Positions 42,995-51,657 of a DNA stretch of 64,000 nt are shown piece by piece. The notes under the pieces were generated by a model, which ran no database searches, had not been told where the DNA came from, and saw nothing but the letters and a program-made list of their open reading frames with translations. The DNA is from Pseudisothecium myosuroides. Its lineage: Eukaryota; Streptophyta; Bryopsida; Hypnales; Lembophyllaceae. Numbering within the stretch: the stretch's first letter is position 1; every line of letters starts with the position of its first letter. A program made the position numbers and the translations under genes. Where the stretch lies: the NCBI GenBank assembly GCA_951799445.1, contig CATOGU010000064.1, positions 1 to 64,000 on the forward strand, in the 5' to 3' direction.

Positions 42995-44461
42995 CTAGCC
43001 GAAATCGAAGTCCTCCGCAGACACAGGTTCGGGCGCGGGGAGCGCCATGAAGTCGAACTCACCAGCATCTTCGACAACGGTGAACTCGGCGTCTATGATG
43101 CCATTCCCGCCCATCTCTTCGATGCTCAAATCCGCAAACGGGTTGACTACAACTTCCTCACGCGGATCGTCTCGCGGGACCAGTGTTAGTGTGCCGTCCG
43201 GCTTATGGCTGAACTTCGCGACGACGGTCTTGCCGAATTGCTTCTCTAGCTGAGCCGGGGTCTTGATCTTCTTCTTGTAAATCTGATCGTCCGTCGCACC
43301 CTTCTCGGCTTTAAGGATCGCAACGGCTTCCTTCTCGTCGGTGATCTTGCGGTTCGCCCGCTTCCTCACCAGCTTGTAGCCTTCCACAGGCCGTCCGTTC
43401 TCGGCCTCATGCTGCGCTCGCGCCTGAAGCTCCCGAAGCCAGCTATCGAGCACGGGCGCGAACTTCAGCGCTCGGGCCAGGGCGTCGTTCGACGCGAAGG
43501 TTCGGTTCGCAAGCTCCTTGGCCGTCTCCCCGTGGTTCAGGACTTCATCTTCGGACAGGTCGCCGAAGCTCACCAGGGCCAACTCCTGAGCCTCTTCTAG
43601 CAACGCCGGACAGGGTTTGGCCTTCGCTCGACAGAAGACGCACCAGGAACCGGGCTTCAGGTAGTCCATCCACTTCTCGTCTGTCATCCGGCCACGGGGC
43701 ACGGCGGCGGTCGCCTTGGCCGCCTCCACCAGACGTTCGATGAACCCGTTGACTTCCGCCATCGTGTAGGTGTGACCGCGCACCGGCCCGTCCTTGTGTG
43801 CCTTCCGGGGCTGGACGATGATGCACTCGACTTCGATGGGGTAGCTGTCCGTGGTCTGGCAGTTCTCCAGGATCGCGCCGATGGCGTAGTAGAGAAGCTG
43901 TGGGTTCCACGCGATCTCGACGGTCTTGCCGCGACCGTGCTTGTAGTCGAAGACCACAAGGATCACGCCGGGAACCAGGAGGCAGTAGTCGTTCGTCCCG
44001 AACATATCGGGATAGAGCTTCGACAGGTTGAAGCTCTTCTCCAGGAACTCGATCACGCGGCCGGGGTATAGGGCCTCCAGTTCCGCCCTCTTCGCCGCAA
44101 TCGCTTCCGTGTAGGTCGCCACGGCTTTCACCATGTCGTCTTCTTCGATTGGGAAGTAGGGGTTCTGCGGGTCTTCGACGTAATCGTCTTCTAGGTCTTC
44201 GACGATCTCCCCCAGGTAGGAGATGAACTGCCCGGTGAACGCGGTCGGATGCACGTCCAGGCTCAGGCATGTCTCGGCCAAGTGGTGCGCCGCCGTGCCC
44301 TCCATGGCGTAGCGGCTGGAGTTGTTTGGCTGGCCCTCAGACAGCGCCACGGAGCCGACGCAGTTCATCCACCTATCGGAGGACGATGCCCCCAGGATCG
44401 CGTGCGCTTGCTGGCTCCCGCCCTTCGGGGCGTATGGGGAGACTTCGACATCTTCACTCAT
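42995..44461 (-). CDS. RecB-like nuclease (DUF2800)
   Basis: A 488-residue protein of the DUF2800 type, a PD-(D/E)xK exonuclease family related to RecB/Cas4 nuclease domains. Key segments: AMEGTAAHHLAETCL (about 52-66), DMFGTNDYCLLVPGVILVVF with DYKHGRGKTVE (about 150-182, the D...D-x-K core), and QLLYYAIGA. WCVFCRAKAKPCP (about 270-282) is a Cys cluster where related proteins carry a zinc or Fe-S site. The C-terminus is acidic and ends AEDFDFG. It probably works with the adjacent SF1 helicase and ssDNA-binding protein in recombination or replication. Confidence 0.85.
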   Translation of the reverse strand: MSEDVEVSPYAPKGGSQQAHAILGASSSDRWMNCVGSVALSEGQPNNSSRYAMEGTAAHHLAETCLSLDVHPTAFTGQFISYLGEIVEDLEDDYVEDPQNPYFPIEEDDMVKAVATYTEAIAAKRAELEALYPGRVIEFLEKSFNLSKLYPDMFGTNDYCLLVPGVILVVFDYKHGRGKTVEIAWNPQLLYYAIGAILENCQTTDSYPIEVECIIVQPRKAHKDGPVRGHTYTMAEVNGFIERLVEAAKATAAVPRGRMTDEKWMDYLKPGSWCVFCRAKAKPCPALLEEAQELALVSFGDLSEDEVLNHGETAKELANRTFASNDALARALKFAPVLDSWLRELQARAQHEAENGRPVEGYKLVRKRANRKITDEKEAVAILKAEKGATDDQIYKKKIKTPAQLEKQFGKTVVAKFSHKPDGTLTLVPRDDPREEVVVNPFADLSIEEMGGNGIIDAEFTVVEDAGEFDFMALPAPEPVSAEDFDFG

Positions 44462-45717
44462 GCGCCGGTCTCCTTACGGACGATGGTCACACGCTTAGCG
44501 GCACGGGTGACGCCTGTGTAGAGCCAGTTGACGTATTGGTGATCCTGACGGCTCCATTCGTCCACCAGCGCCACCGATCCCCACTCGGAACCCTGCGCCT
44601 TGTGGACGGTGATGGCGTAGCCGTAGGTCATCACCAGGGCGTCCTTGTTCCCGGTCATCGCCGGGAGCCAGAACTTTTGATATTGGTCCGTGCCCTCCAG
44701 GAGCGGCATGACGTGGACTTGGACGTTCCGCAGCACGTCGCCCGGCATGTCGAGCGAGGACAGTGTGCATCGGTAGTATTTGTGCGGACCCTTCTGTTCG
44801 AAGCGGCACTCTTCGACCGTCCACATGGAGCCGTTCAACGCCCCCGCGATCTCATAGTTGTTCTGGAGACAGATCAGCTTCTCGCCGGGCTCCAGAACCT
44901 TCGTCCGCTTCTGCATCCTGCGGAAGGCGGCGTTCGCCATGATCCGCGTCTTGTTCGTGCCGCAGAGGACTTGATCGTATTCCGCATACTCGGCGGGCTT
45001 CATGCTGCGGACGATGCGGCTGTCCCCGAGTGAGCCGTAGGGCAGAGTGAGCGCCCGGCCGCCGCCTCCGCCGCTCACCGGCCGGATCGCCGTCGCGAGC
45101 CGCAGGACCGGGTTGCCGGTCGCCTGACGGTGGATCGTCTTCAGCATCACGTCCGGCTTGGCGTTGGTGAAGAACCCCTCACCCGCGACCGGCTTCAACT
45201 GATAGGGATCGCCGAGTGCGATGACCGGGAACCCCAGGTTCAGGACGCTCTCACCGATGAACTTGTCCACCATGGACACTTCGTCCAGGGTGAAGGCAGT
45301 ATCTCGGGGAAACTCGCTCAGATCACGCGGGACGAAGACCGGCTGGTTCAGCGCCTTCTTCTGACTATCGAGCTTGCGGCCGAGTTCATGCTTCTCGGGG
45401 CCGTCCTGCATCGCGTCATACTTAGAAAGCTCTTCCTGGTAGGCGGCCGTAGCCGAGCCTCGCGGGATGAAGATGCCCTTGTGGATCGTGGTCGCGGGCG
45501 CTCCCTTGACGGTGAGCACCATGGCCGCTTTGCCTGTGAAGGCCATGAAGGCGACCCGGCGGTTCGTCCGCTTGGCGATCTCCTTCGCCAGCGTCGTCTT
45601 ACCCGTTCCGGCCGGGCCGAAGAGGCGAAAGACCTCTTGCCGGTTGAACTCGAAATTGTCGAAGTAGCGAACGCCGCGCTCGATAGCGTCGGTCTGTTCA
45701 GCCGTGAAGTCCACCAT
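44458..45717 (-). CDS. SF1 helicase (RecD2/Dda-like)
   Basis: A 419-residue helicase. Motif I is FGPAGTGKTTLAKEI (about 33-47), Ia FMAFTGKAAM, motif II TLDEVSMVD (about 141-149), motif III VIALGDPYQLKPV, and C-terminal motifs YAITVHKAQGSEW and YTGVTRAAKRV (motif VI). The family unwinds 5'-3' at forks or during recombination. Its stop overlaps the start of the DUF2800 nuclease (ATGA), so the two are coupled. Upstream is an elaborate control region (45720-45806). Confidence 0.9.
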   Translation of the reverse strand: MVDFTAEQTDAIERGVRYFDNFEFNRQEVFRLFGPAGTGKTTLAKEIAKRTNRRVAFMAFTGKAAMVLTVKGAPATTIHKGIFIPRGSATAAYQEELSKYDAMQDGPEKHELGRKLDSQKKALNQPVFVPRDLSEFPRDTAFTLDEVSMVDKFIGESVLNLGFPVIALGDPYQLKPVAGEGFFTNAKPDVMLKTIHRQATGNPVLRLATAIRPVSGGGGGRALTLPYGSLGDSRIVRSMKPAEYAEYDQVLCGTNKTRIMANAAFRRMQKRTKVLEPGEKLICLQNNYEIAGALNGSMWTVEECRFEQKGPHKYYRCTLSSLDMPGDVLRNVQVHVMPLLEGTDQYQKFWLPAMTGNKDALVMTYGYAITVHKAQGSEWGSVALVDEWSRQDHQYVNWLYTGVTRAAKRVTIVRKETGA

Positions 45718-45730
45718 GAGGGAGCCGTTC

Positions 45731-45770
45731 TAATCGTGTCATCATGTCAAGGTCCCCTTGTAGGGGAAGC
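45731..45770 (-). promoter_or_regulatory. Conserved leader element, copy 2
   Basis: Minus strand: CCCC-TACAA-GGGG stem-loop, ACCTTGACATG, six bases, ACGATTAGAACGG, then the helicase start. It matches copy 1 before the ssDNA-binding gene over the TTGACATG and ACGATAGAA blocks and in the preceding C4/G4 hairpin. Confidence 0.5.
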
Positions 45771-45786
45771 GGCCGGGGTGCGTCAA
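45757..45786 (-). promoter_or_regulatory. Candidate sigma70-like promoter for helicase unit
   Basis: On the minus strand TTGACG (45781-45786), 18-base spacer, TACAAG (45757-45762). It directly follows the hairpin at 45786-45809 and overlaps leader copy 2, so transcription stop and restart may be combined here. Confidence 0.45.
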
Positions 45787-45809
45787 GCCCCGGCCTAGAC
45801 CGGGCTTTA
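45786..45809. other. Hairpin with recurring GGCCTAGACC core
   Basis: AAGCCC(C)GG-CCTAGA-CCGGGCTTT, with one bulged C. On the minus strand it lies between the MazG-like gene and the helicase promoter and could act as a terminator or attenuator; the T-run is short. Confidence 0.6.
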
Positions 45810-46886
45810 GTCGGTCCCGTGGATCGGCTTTCCGGGAAGGTCCATGTTCTTGTGCCGTCCGCCGTGCGCTTCAGCGAAGGAGCCCGGCCCTGTGTAAGGT
45901 TCGCTCTTCTCCAGGAGCTTGTCGGCATGGACGCCGGTCGCGCTCACTTCCAAGTCCCCGACCTTGATCTTCACGCCGTCCGGCGCAAGGAGATCGCACG
46001 CGATGTAGGTGCGCCGGATCGCCTCTTCTCCGGGGTTCGGCCCGAGATAGAGCGCCGTGGTGAGCGTCGCCCACTCGCCGCCGGGAGCCGCGCCGCCCGC
46101 GTAGCTGTCGAGCCAGATTTCCTCCTGCCCCTGGTCGCCGCGCGTGACCAGGAGAGCAAGGCCCCGGCGCTCGCCCACGGGGCCGCCGTCCGTGGTGCGG
46201 TAGTCGTCGGCGGTGTGCCCCAGGCTCTCCCGCGCTTCCATCTCGGCGCGTAGCTGCGCGTTCGTGGCGAGCCCCAGGTAGGGCTCCTGCGGCGGCCGGG
46301 CGGCTGCGCCCTCCACGATGCTCCGCACGCCCGCAGGGGCCTCCAGCAACGCGCGCTCGGCGTCTGTGTCGCGGTTACGGTCGGCGTCGGGGTTGAAGCT
46401 CTGGCCGGGGCTGCGGACGTGCCGGTTCTCCAGCTTGCTCCAGTTCTTCTCCATGGCCTCCGGGAGCGTGTAACCGGCGGCCTTCAACATGCGGACGATA
46501 TACCAGAGAAGGTCGCCGCCTTCCTCCATGGCGTTGACGCGATCCCACGGCTCCTTGAAGAACCACACCTTCATGAGTGCTTCGACGCACTCCGCCGCTT
46601 CGGTCGCAACGCCGACGACGCCGTGAGCGAACGCCCGCTCTTCGTCCGTCAGATCACGCGGCGGATCGATGTCGGCCAAGCCGACGAACTGCGCGATGTG
46701 CTCTTCGGTGATCCGCGACGGACCATAGACCAGCGGCTTCTTCAGATACTTGTTCAGGTTGTCTCCGGCCTTCGCGAACTCCGATAGGAGATGGAAGACG
46801 ACAGCGGGTCGAACGGCGTCCGTGTGGACGATGGGAGGGATCGTGGAGGACGCCGCGTCCTCATAGTCCTGCGTCTTCAAGTCCAT
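45807..46886 (-). CDS. MazG-like nucleotide pyrophosphohydrolase
   Basis: A 359-residue protein. ATG 46886 is chosen; the leader holds CTCACCACAGGATCACC. Residues about 85-160 match phage MazG-like NTP pyrophosphatases: HGVVGVATEAAECVEALMKV, then DRVNAMEEGGDLLWYIVRML and a C-terminal MEKNWSKLENRH. The acidic residues EAAE and EEGGD are the expected Mg-binding set. Residues 170-359 are a separate, unrecognised domain. MazG-like phage enzymes can lower (p)ppGpp or clean nucleotide pools; the substrate cannot be read from sequence. Confidence 0.8.
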   Translation of the reverse strand: MDLKTQDYEDAASSTIPPIVHTDAVRPAVVFHLLSEFAKAGDNLNKYLKKPLVYGPSRITEEHIAQFVGLADIDPPRDLTDEERAFAHGVVGVATEAAECVEALMKVWFFKEPWDRVNAMEEGGDLLWYIVRMLKAAGYTLPEAMEKNWSKLENRHVRSPGQSFNPDADRNRDTDAERALLEAPAGVRSIVEGAAARPPQEPYLGLATNAQLRAEMEARESLGHTADDYRTTDGGPVGERRGLALLVTRGDQGQEEIWLDSYAGGAAPGGEWATLTTALYLGPNPGEEAIRRTYIACDLLAPDGVKIKVGDLEVSATGVHADKLLEKSEPYTGPGSFAEAHGGRHKNMDLPGKPIHGTD

Positions 46887-46910
46887 GCTGGTGATCCTGT
46901 GGTGAGCGGA

Positions 46911-46943
46911 TGTGAAAAGACCCCCGGCGTGAACCGGGGGTCT
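46911..46943 (-). terminator. Intrinsic terminator upstream of MazG-like gene
   Basis: Minus strand: perfect 10-bp stem AGACCCCCGG / CCGGGGGTCT, loop TTCACG, then TTTTCACA. It lies between the genes at 46982 and 46886 and would cut expression of the downstream genes unless read through. Confidence 0.8.
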
Positions 46944-46981
46944 CGACACTCGCACAGCGCCGGAGCGCCGTCGAGCCAGGA

Positions 46982-47500
46982 TCAGGCGGCGAAGTCGGCG
47001 TCGCCCGCCGCAGCCGCGCCTTCACCGGCCGGGGCGTCGCCGCCCTCGCCGCCTTCGGCCGCCGTCTCGGTGGGGGCGTCGGCCTGCTTGTCGGCCTTGC
47101 CGGTCTCGTCGTCGGTCTCCGGGATCACGATCACCAGCGCCTTGTCTTCTTCATAGACCTTATACTTGGCCTTGGCGGCGTGTTCGAAGGGGAGGGACGC
47201 CGACATGATGTGCGCCGCCGTCTTCTTCTCCTTGTTGACGTAGCGCAGGGTCAGCGCGCCGTCCGTGGCGGGCTGGACCATGAGCTTGCCGCCCCACACC
47301 GCGCCGGAGCCCTTGACCACCTTGACCTTCAGGCCGTCGCCCAGGTCGCCCAGCTTCAGGGCCTCCAGCACGTCGCCGCCGAGGGTGATGACCTTCTGGC
47401 CCTTCTTCAGGATGGACGTGCGGACGCCCGTGGTCTTGCGGCCCGTCAGGTTCACGCCGCGCTTGGGGACGATGCTCTCGCCCGAGAAGTTCAGAGCCAT
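46982..47500 (-). CDS. Hypothetical protein, acidic tail
   Basis: A 172-residue protein. Residues 1-120 are a compact beta-rich domain (SIVPKRGVNLTGRKTTGVRT ... VITLGGDVLEALKLGDLGDG). Residues 125-172 are a disordered Ala/Gly/Glu/Asp-rich tail ending GDADFAA. A folded domain plus acidic tail near replication genes recalls ssDNA-binding or accessory proteins, but no family is recognised. Confidence 0.6.
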   Translation of the reverse strand: MALNFSGESIVPKRGVNLTGRKTTGVRTSILKKGQKVITLGGDVLEALKLGDLGDGLKVKVVKGSGAVWGGKLMVQPATDGALTLRYVNKEKKTAAHIMSASLPFEHAAKAKYKVYEEDKALVIVIPETDDETGKADKQADAPTETAAEGGEGGDAPAGEGAAAAGDADFAA

Positions 47501-47578
47501 GTTCGAAAGTTCCTTCTGTGAAGAGGCCGGAGCCAGGATGGCAGGGCCTATGTTGGTCGTTCGGTGGTGAAGAACCCG

Positions 47579-48184
47579 TTACGCCGTGGCGTATTGGGGG
47601 AATGCCTTCTTGAACTCGGTGAGGAGTTCGACGGCCCGGTCGTTCGGAACGTCGGAAACCTTCGTGACGCCGAACTTCTGCATCACCGTCCTGGCCGCTG
47701 TCAACTCCGCAGCGTCCTTTTTCCCGATGACTGCGCCCGCGATCTTCACGGATGCGGCCTTCGCGTCTTCCGGCGTCATGTCCGGCACGAAATCCGCCAG
47801 CATGTCGCCGCCGTCGCCGAGTTCTGCGGAGAAGTCCCCCGCATCGCCGCCGCCACCGGCATCGCCGAACGCCGCGTCGAGATCGACGGCATCGTCAGCC
47901 GCCGCAGGGGCGGGCTTGGGGGCCGTGGCCGCAGGCTTGGGAGTGGCGGCCTGCGTCTTCGTGCCACCGGCCGCAGCGGAGCCCTTGTCGGCCGCCGGGG
48001 GCTGTGTTTTGTTGCCTGCCCCGGCTGCGGTCGTCGCTGACGCACCCGTGGAACCCGAACCCGTGAGAACGGCGTGGCGGCTCGCGATGGCGAGACGTTC
48101 GACGAGATCGACGCGCTCGCGAAGCTCTGTCAGCGGCATGGTGAGAGCCGACATGAGCGCCTGAGCCGAAACTTGATCCGACAT
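47579..48184 (-). CDS. Hypothetical protein, first gene of leftward unit
   Basis: A 201-residue protein with GGAGG 7 bases before the ATG. A helical N-terminus (ELRERVDLVERLAIASRH) and helical C-terminus (ELTAARTVMQKFGVTKVSDV ... LLTEFKKAFPQY) flank a central Ala/Gly/Thr/Pro-rich disordered linker of about 75 residues with acidic patches (DDAVDLDAAFGDAGG, DAGDFSAEL). It is transcribed from a good promoter and is thus probably the first early product of this unit. Function unknown. Confidence 0.6.
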   Translation of the reverse strand: MSDQVSAQALMSALTMPLTELRERVDLVERLAIASRHAVLTGSGSTGASATTAAGAGNKTQPPAADKGSAAAGGTKTQAATPKPAATAPKPAPAAADDAVDLDAAFGDAGGGGDAGDFSAELGDGGDMLADFVPDMTPEDAKAASVKIAGAVIGKKDAAELTAARTVMQKFGVTKVSDVPNDRAVELLTEFKKAFPQYATA

Positions 48185-48185
48185 A

Positions 48186-48214
48186 TTGATCCTCCGTAAG
48201 GGGGTGAGTAAGAG
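48186..48214 (+). promoter_or_regulatory. Candidate promoter of the rightward primase unit
   Basis: TTGATC (48186-48191), 17-base spacer, TAAGAG (48209-48214) on the plus strand in the 71-base divergent gap. It would initiate about 35 bases before the primase ATG. The -35 overlaps the start of the divergent gene. Confidence 0.35.
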
Positions 48215-48219
48215 CGTCC

Positions 48220-48248
48220 GCATTACACAGGCTCACGAGTAGCGTCAA
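48220..48248 (-). promoter_or_regulatory. Promoter of the leftward replication unit
   Basis: On the minus strand TTGACG (48243-48248), 17-base spacer, TAATGC (48220-48225), 36 bases before the ATG of the first leftward gene. It is the best sigma70-like match seen in the window. Confidence 0.65.
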
Positions 48249-48255
48249 CCACTAG

Positions 48256-50757
48256 ATGTCATCGCCTCCGTCCATCCTACCGCAGCCAGGGCAGATCGTC
48301 GCTTACGACGCCGCCGGATGGACGTTCGTCAGGCTCCACCATTTCGCGGCCACCAAGACCCTCGCCAACGGCCGGGTCATGGAACTTGGAAAGGCCCCGA
48401 TAGGTAAGAAGTGGACCAAGGCTGGAGTTCCACTTGTAGCGGCCACGGCACACATGAACGCCGGTCGGAACGTCGGTGCGCTGATCCCGGAAGGGTGGGC
48501 GGTGATCGATGTCGATCCGCGAGCGTTCCCCGAAGGCCGACAGGTGCTCTCAGAGTTCGCCCGAGCGATGGGCCTGGACCTGACGAAGTTCCCGTTCGTC
48601 ATCACGGGAACCAAGGGGCGTCACTACTTCGGGCGTATCCCTCTCGACTATAAGGGCGCAGTCAAACACCCCGACTATCCCGGCGTCGAGTTCAAACAGA
48701 TCGGCGCTCAGGTCGTCACAGCCGGGTCGATCCACCCGAAGACACACGCGCACTACAGATGGGCCGAGAGCCCGACCGCCCTGGCCGAAGCCCCGGAGAT
48801 ACCGGCCAGCGTCCTTGAACTCTACAAACTCCGTGCGCCGGTCCTGTCGAACAGTCGTGGCGCAGGATCGTGGAACAGCCTCACGCTGGATCAGGTCGAA
48901 GACGCGCTGGACAAGCTCGACCCGACCGACTTCCGAGATCAGGACGCATGGTTTGGTCTCATGTGTTCCGTCCATTGGCTGACAGGCGGTGAAGGCCGTC
49001 AACTGTTCGTCGATTGGAGTATCAGCGATCCCGAGTTCGAAGACCATCTCGAAATCGTCGAGATGCGGTGGGATAGCCTCAATCGGGACAATGCCTCCGG
49101 CCAGCTAGTCGCCAAGGGCGGGCTCCTGTTCAAGGCGCTGAAGCACCGTGGAGAGAACCCTGGAGCGCGTCAGTGGCAACTCCAGCCTGAGAAGGACTTC
49201 GACGACTACTCGGAAGACGAAGCCAAGGAGGACGCCAAGAACGTCGTCCTTCTGAACGAAGCGGTAGCCGACGAGATCGCCGTCACCGAAGGCGGCAAGA
49301 TCGAAGAGATGAACCGCAAGCACTTCGTTCTGGATCACAAGGGCAAGACCGTCGTCGGGCGTATCCGTAAGGAGGAAGACGATCATGGTTCGGAGATCGT
49401 GGTCTATACGTTCAGCGACGTGTCCAGCTTCAAGAACTTCTACGCGAACCAGATGATTAAGACCGCCGAGGGGCCGGTCTCCCTGGCCGAGTGGTGGTTC
49501 CACCATCCGCAGCGGTTGACCTATTCGAAGATGGAGTTCCGTCCCGACCGTCCGGCGGGGAACTACCGCGACAGCGAAGGTCTGGTTCTCAATCAGTGGA
49601 CAGGCTTTGCGCTCCAGCCGAAGGAGGGGGATTGGAGCTACTTCCACGATCTCCTGGAGAACACGATCTGCGGCGGCGATCCGATCAAGCTCGAATACAT
49701 GCTGAACTGGTTCGCATGGGGCTATCAGAAGCTCGACAGTCCAACCGGCACGGCGCTGGCGATCAACGGCCTGAAAGGCACGGGCAAGACGACGGTGTGG
49801 CAGGTGTTCAGCGCGCCGTTCGGATCGTCACACGCCATGGCGACCAGCCGCATGAACGAAGTCTTCGGCGACTTCAACGGTCGCATGATGGGGAAGGCGG
49901 CGCTCCTGATCGAAGAGGCTTTGATAGCCGCGTCCAAGTCGGCCAACGCCATGCTGAAGGACCTTATCACAGGCGGTCGGGTCTCGATCAATGAGAAGTT
50001 CCTTCCGAGCTACAGTCAGCGGAACTATCTGCGGACGCTGATCTTCACGAACAATGATTACATCGTCGAGGCGACGGAGGACGAACGCCGCTTCTTCATC
50101 ACCAAGGCCCAAGCGAACCGCAAGGGCGATCAGGTGTATTGGGATGCGCTGCGGAAGCAAATGTTCGAAGACGGCGGCGTGAACGCCTTCTTTCACGACA
50201 TGCTCCAGCGCGACCTATCAGGGTTCAACCCTTACAGCGATCTCCCCAGGACACGCGAACTGATCGAACAGATCAGCATCACACGCGGGGCGGTCCTGGA
50301 TTGGCTCATGGAGAAGTTCGACTTCGGCCCGGCCGAGTTCGGCTACTCCTGGCAGAACAAGCGCAATGAGTTCATTCTTCCCATTACTGAGATGTGGGAA
50401 GACTTCAAGAACTGGCAAGCGCACGCGGCCAAAGGCCGTTACGAGAACCCCATCCGCAGTCAGTCGGGCTTCTCCCGCGAACTGAAGCGGATATTCGAAG
50501 ACCTTCCGTTGACGACAGCGACCGTCCCGGATGAAGTGGCCTTCGACATCAAGCACTTCGAACAGCGGGTGGGGCACCATACCTACAAGATCGCGAAGGT
50601 CTATAAGTTCTACAACTTCGAAGAGTTCGAAGGCACGTTCCGCAAGCGCTACGGCTTGGAGACCGTCACCTACGATCCCGCGAGTGAAGAACTCGACAAT
50701 GACGCCGCGAACTTCGACTTCGGCACAGATGAAGAGGACTTGGGTTTCGGCATATGA
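48256..50757 (+). CDS. Primase-helicase (AEP primase + SF3-type helicase)
   Basis: An 833-residue fusion. Residues about 10-190 form an archaeo-eukaryotic primase (prim-pol) domain: WAVIDVDPRAF (about 80-90, catalytic DxD) and QVVTAGSIHPKTHAHYRW (nucleotide-binding His). A helical linker follows. From about 480 comes a viral SF3/D5-like ATPase: Walker A NGLKGTGKTT (about 501-510), Walker B KAALLIEEAL (about 542-551) and TLIFTNNDYIVEATEDERRF (motif C and sensor). It would prime and unwind at phage forks. The tail ends NFDFGTDEEDLGFGI. No Shine-Dalgarno precedes the ATG (CAACCACTAG), so initiation may be leaderless or weak. The stop overlaps thyX (ATGA). Confidence 0.88.
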   Translation: MSSPPSILPQPGQIVAYDAAGWTFVRLHHFAATKTLANGRVMELGKAPIGKKWTKAGVPLVAATAHMNAGRNVGALIPEGWAVIDVDPRAFPEGRQVLSEFARAMGLDLTKFPFVITGTKGRHYFGRIPLDYKGAVKHPDYPGVEFKQIGAQVVTAGSIHPKTHAHYRWAESPTALAEAPEIPASVLELYKLRAPVLSNSRGAGSWNSLTLDQVEDALDKLDPTDFRDQDAWFGLMCSVHWLTGGEGRQLFVDWSISDPEFEDHLEIVEMRWDSLNRDNASGQLVAKGGLLFKALKHRGENPGARQWQLQPEKDFDDYSEDEAKEDAKNVVLLNEAVADEIAVTEGGKIEEMNRKHFVLDHKGKTVVGRIRKEEDDHGSEIVVYTFSDVSSFKNFYANQMIKTAEGPVSLAEWWFHHPQRLTYSKMEFRPDRPAGNYRDSEGLVLNQWTGFALQPKEGDWSYFHDLLENTICGGDPIKLEYMLNWFAWGYQKLDSPTGTALAINGLKGTGKTTVWQVFSAPFGSSHAMATSRMNEVFGDFNGRMMGKAALLIEEALIAASKSANAMLKDLITGGRVSINEKFLPSYSQRNYLRTLIFTNNDYIVEATEDERRFFITKAQANRKGDQVYWDALRKQMFEDGGVNAFFHDMLQRDLSGFNPYSDLPRTRELIEQISITRGAVLDWLMEKFDFGPAEFGYSWQNKRNEFILPITEMWEDFKNWQAHAAKGRYENPIRSQSGFSRELKRIFEDLPLTTATVPDEVAFDIKHFEQRVGHHTYKIAKVYKFYNFEEFEGTFRKRYGLETVTYDPASEELDNDAANFDFGTDEEDLGFGI

Positions 50758-51641
50758 CCACGATCTCCGCAACCGTAATCGCTGACAGCGCCTCACCAGA
50801 ACTGGACAGGCTGACGACGCTCCAGCTTCGCTATCCCAGGTTCATCCACGCCGAACTCATGACACACAGGATGTTCAGCCGGAACTCTTCGTCGAGCCGC
50901 GCCATCCCCGTCTCCAGGTTGATCGCTGACATCGAACGTGATCCTGCGGAGCCGATCTGGTGGGGCGCGAACCAGCCGGGGATGCAGGCGCGTCAGGCGC
51001 TCACCCTGCCCGAACAACGGACAGCCGTGGCCCTGTGGCGCGAGGACCGTGAGCACAGCATTCTCATGGCCCGTCAGCTTGCGGCCGTAGGCGCGCACGG
51101 CGCTCACAAGCAACTCGTCAACCGTCTGATCGAGAACCATGGACACATCAACGTCCTGGTCACAGCAACGGAGTGGGAGAACTTCTTTGCGCTAAGAGAT
51201 CATCCCGACGCTCAGCCTGAGATCGCCGCCCTGGCCGTAGAAGTGCGGAAGGCCATGGACGAGAGCGTGGCGCAGAAGTTGATCTACGGCCAGTATCACA
51301 TGCCGTATGTGACGGAGAAGGAAGTCGAAATGCTCGGCCTAGACCGGGCTCTCATGGTCTCCGTCGCCCGCTGTGCCCGCGTGAGCTACATGACGCACGA
51401 AGGGAAGGCACCAGACCTAGAACATGACCTTCGCTTAGCGCATGATCTGGTGGTCGCCCGGCCGCTTCACGCGAGCCCGGCGGAGCACCAGGGCACGCCC
51501 CTCGCCCCAGGATCGGGGGAGAAGCGCTGGAGGATCACAGGGCCGGGTCCGAACGATGCCGTCCTGGACGGCAACTGGAGCCGGAACTTCAACGGGTGGA
51601 AGCAATACCGCGTCCGCCTTGAACACCAAGCCGCAGCGTAA
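50754..51641 (+). CDS. thyX: FAD-dependent thymidylate synthase
   Basis: A 295-residue ThyX, which makes dTMP from dUMP using methylene-THF and NADPH. The signature is present as THRMFSRNSSSSRAIPV (about 37-53); the first Arg of the usual RHRxxS is Thr here, which is uncommon but seen in some phage ThyX. Further support: ENHGHINVLVTATEWENFFALR (about 123-144) and the C-terminal WKQYR. It is coupled to the primase gene by a 4-base overlap, and ribonucleotide reductase follows, forming a dNTP-synthesis set. Confidence 0.9.
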   Translation: MTTISATVIADSASPELDRLTTLQLRYPRFIHAELMTHRMFSRNSSSSRAIPVSRLIADIERDPAEPIWWGANQPGMQARQALTLPEQRTAVALWREDREHSILMARQLAAVGAHGAHKQLVNRLIENHGHINVLVTATEWENFFALRDHPDAQPEIAALAVEVRKAMDESVAQKLIYGQYHMPYVTEKEVEMLGLDRALMVSVARCARVSYMTHEGKAPDLEHDLRLAHDLVVARPLHASPAEHQGTPLAPGSGEKRWRITGPGPNDAVLDGNWSRNFNGWKQYRVRLEHQAAA

Positions 51642-51657
51642 GCCGGAGCGCCCGTCA

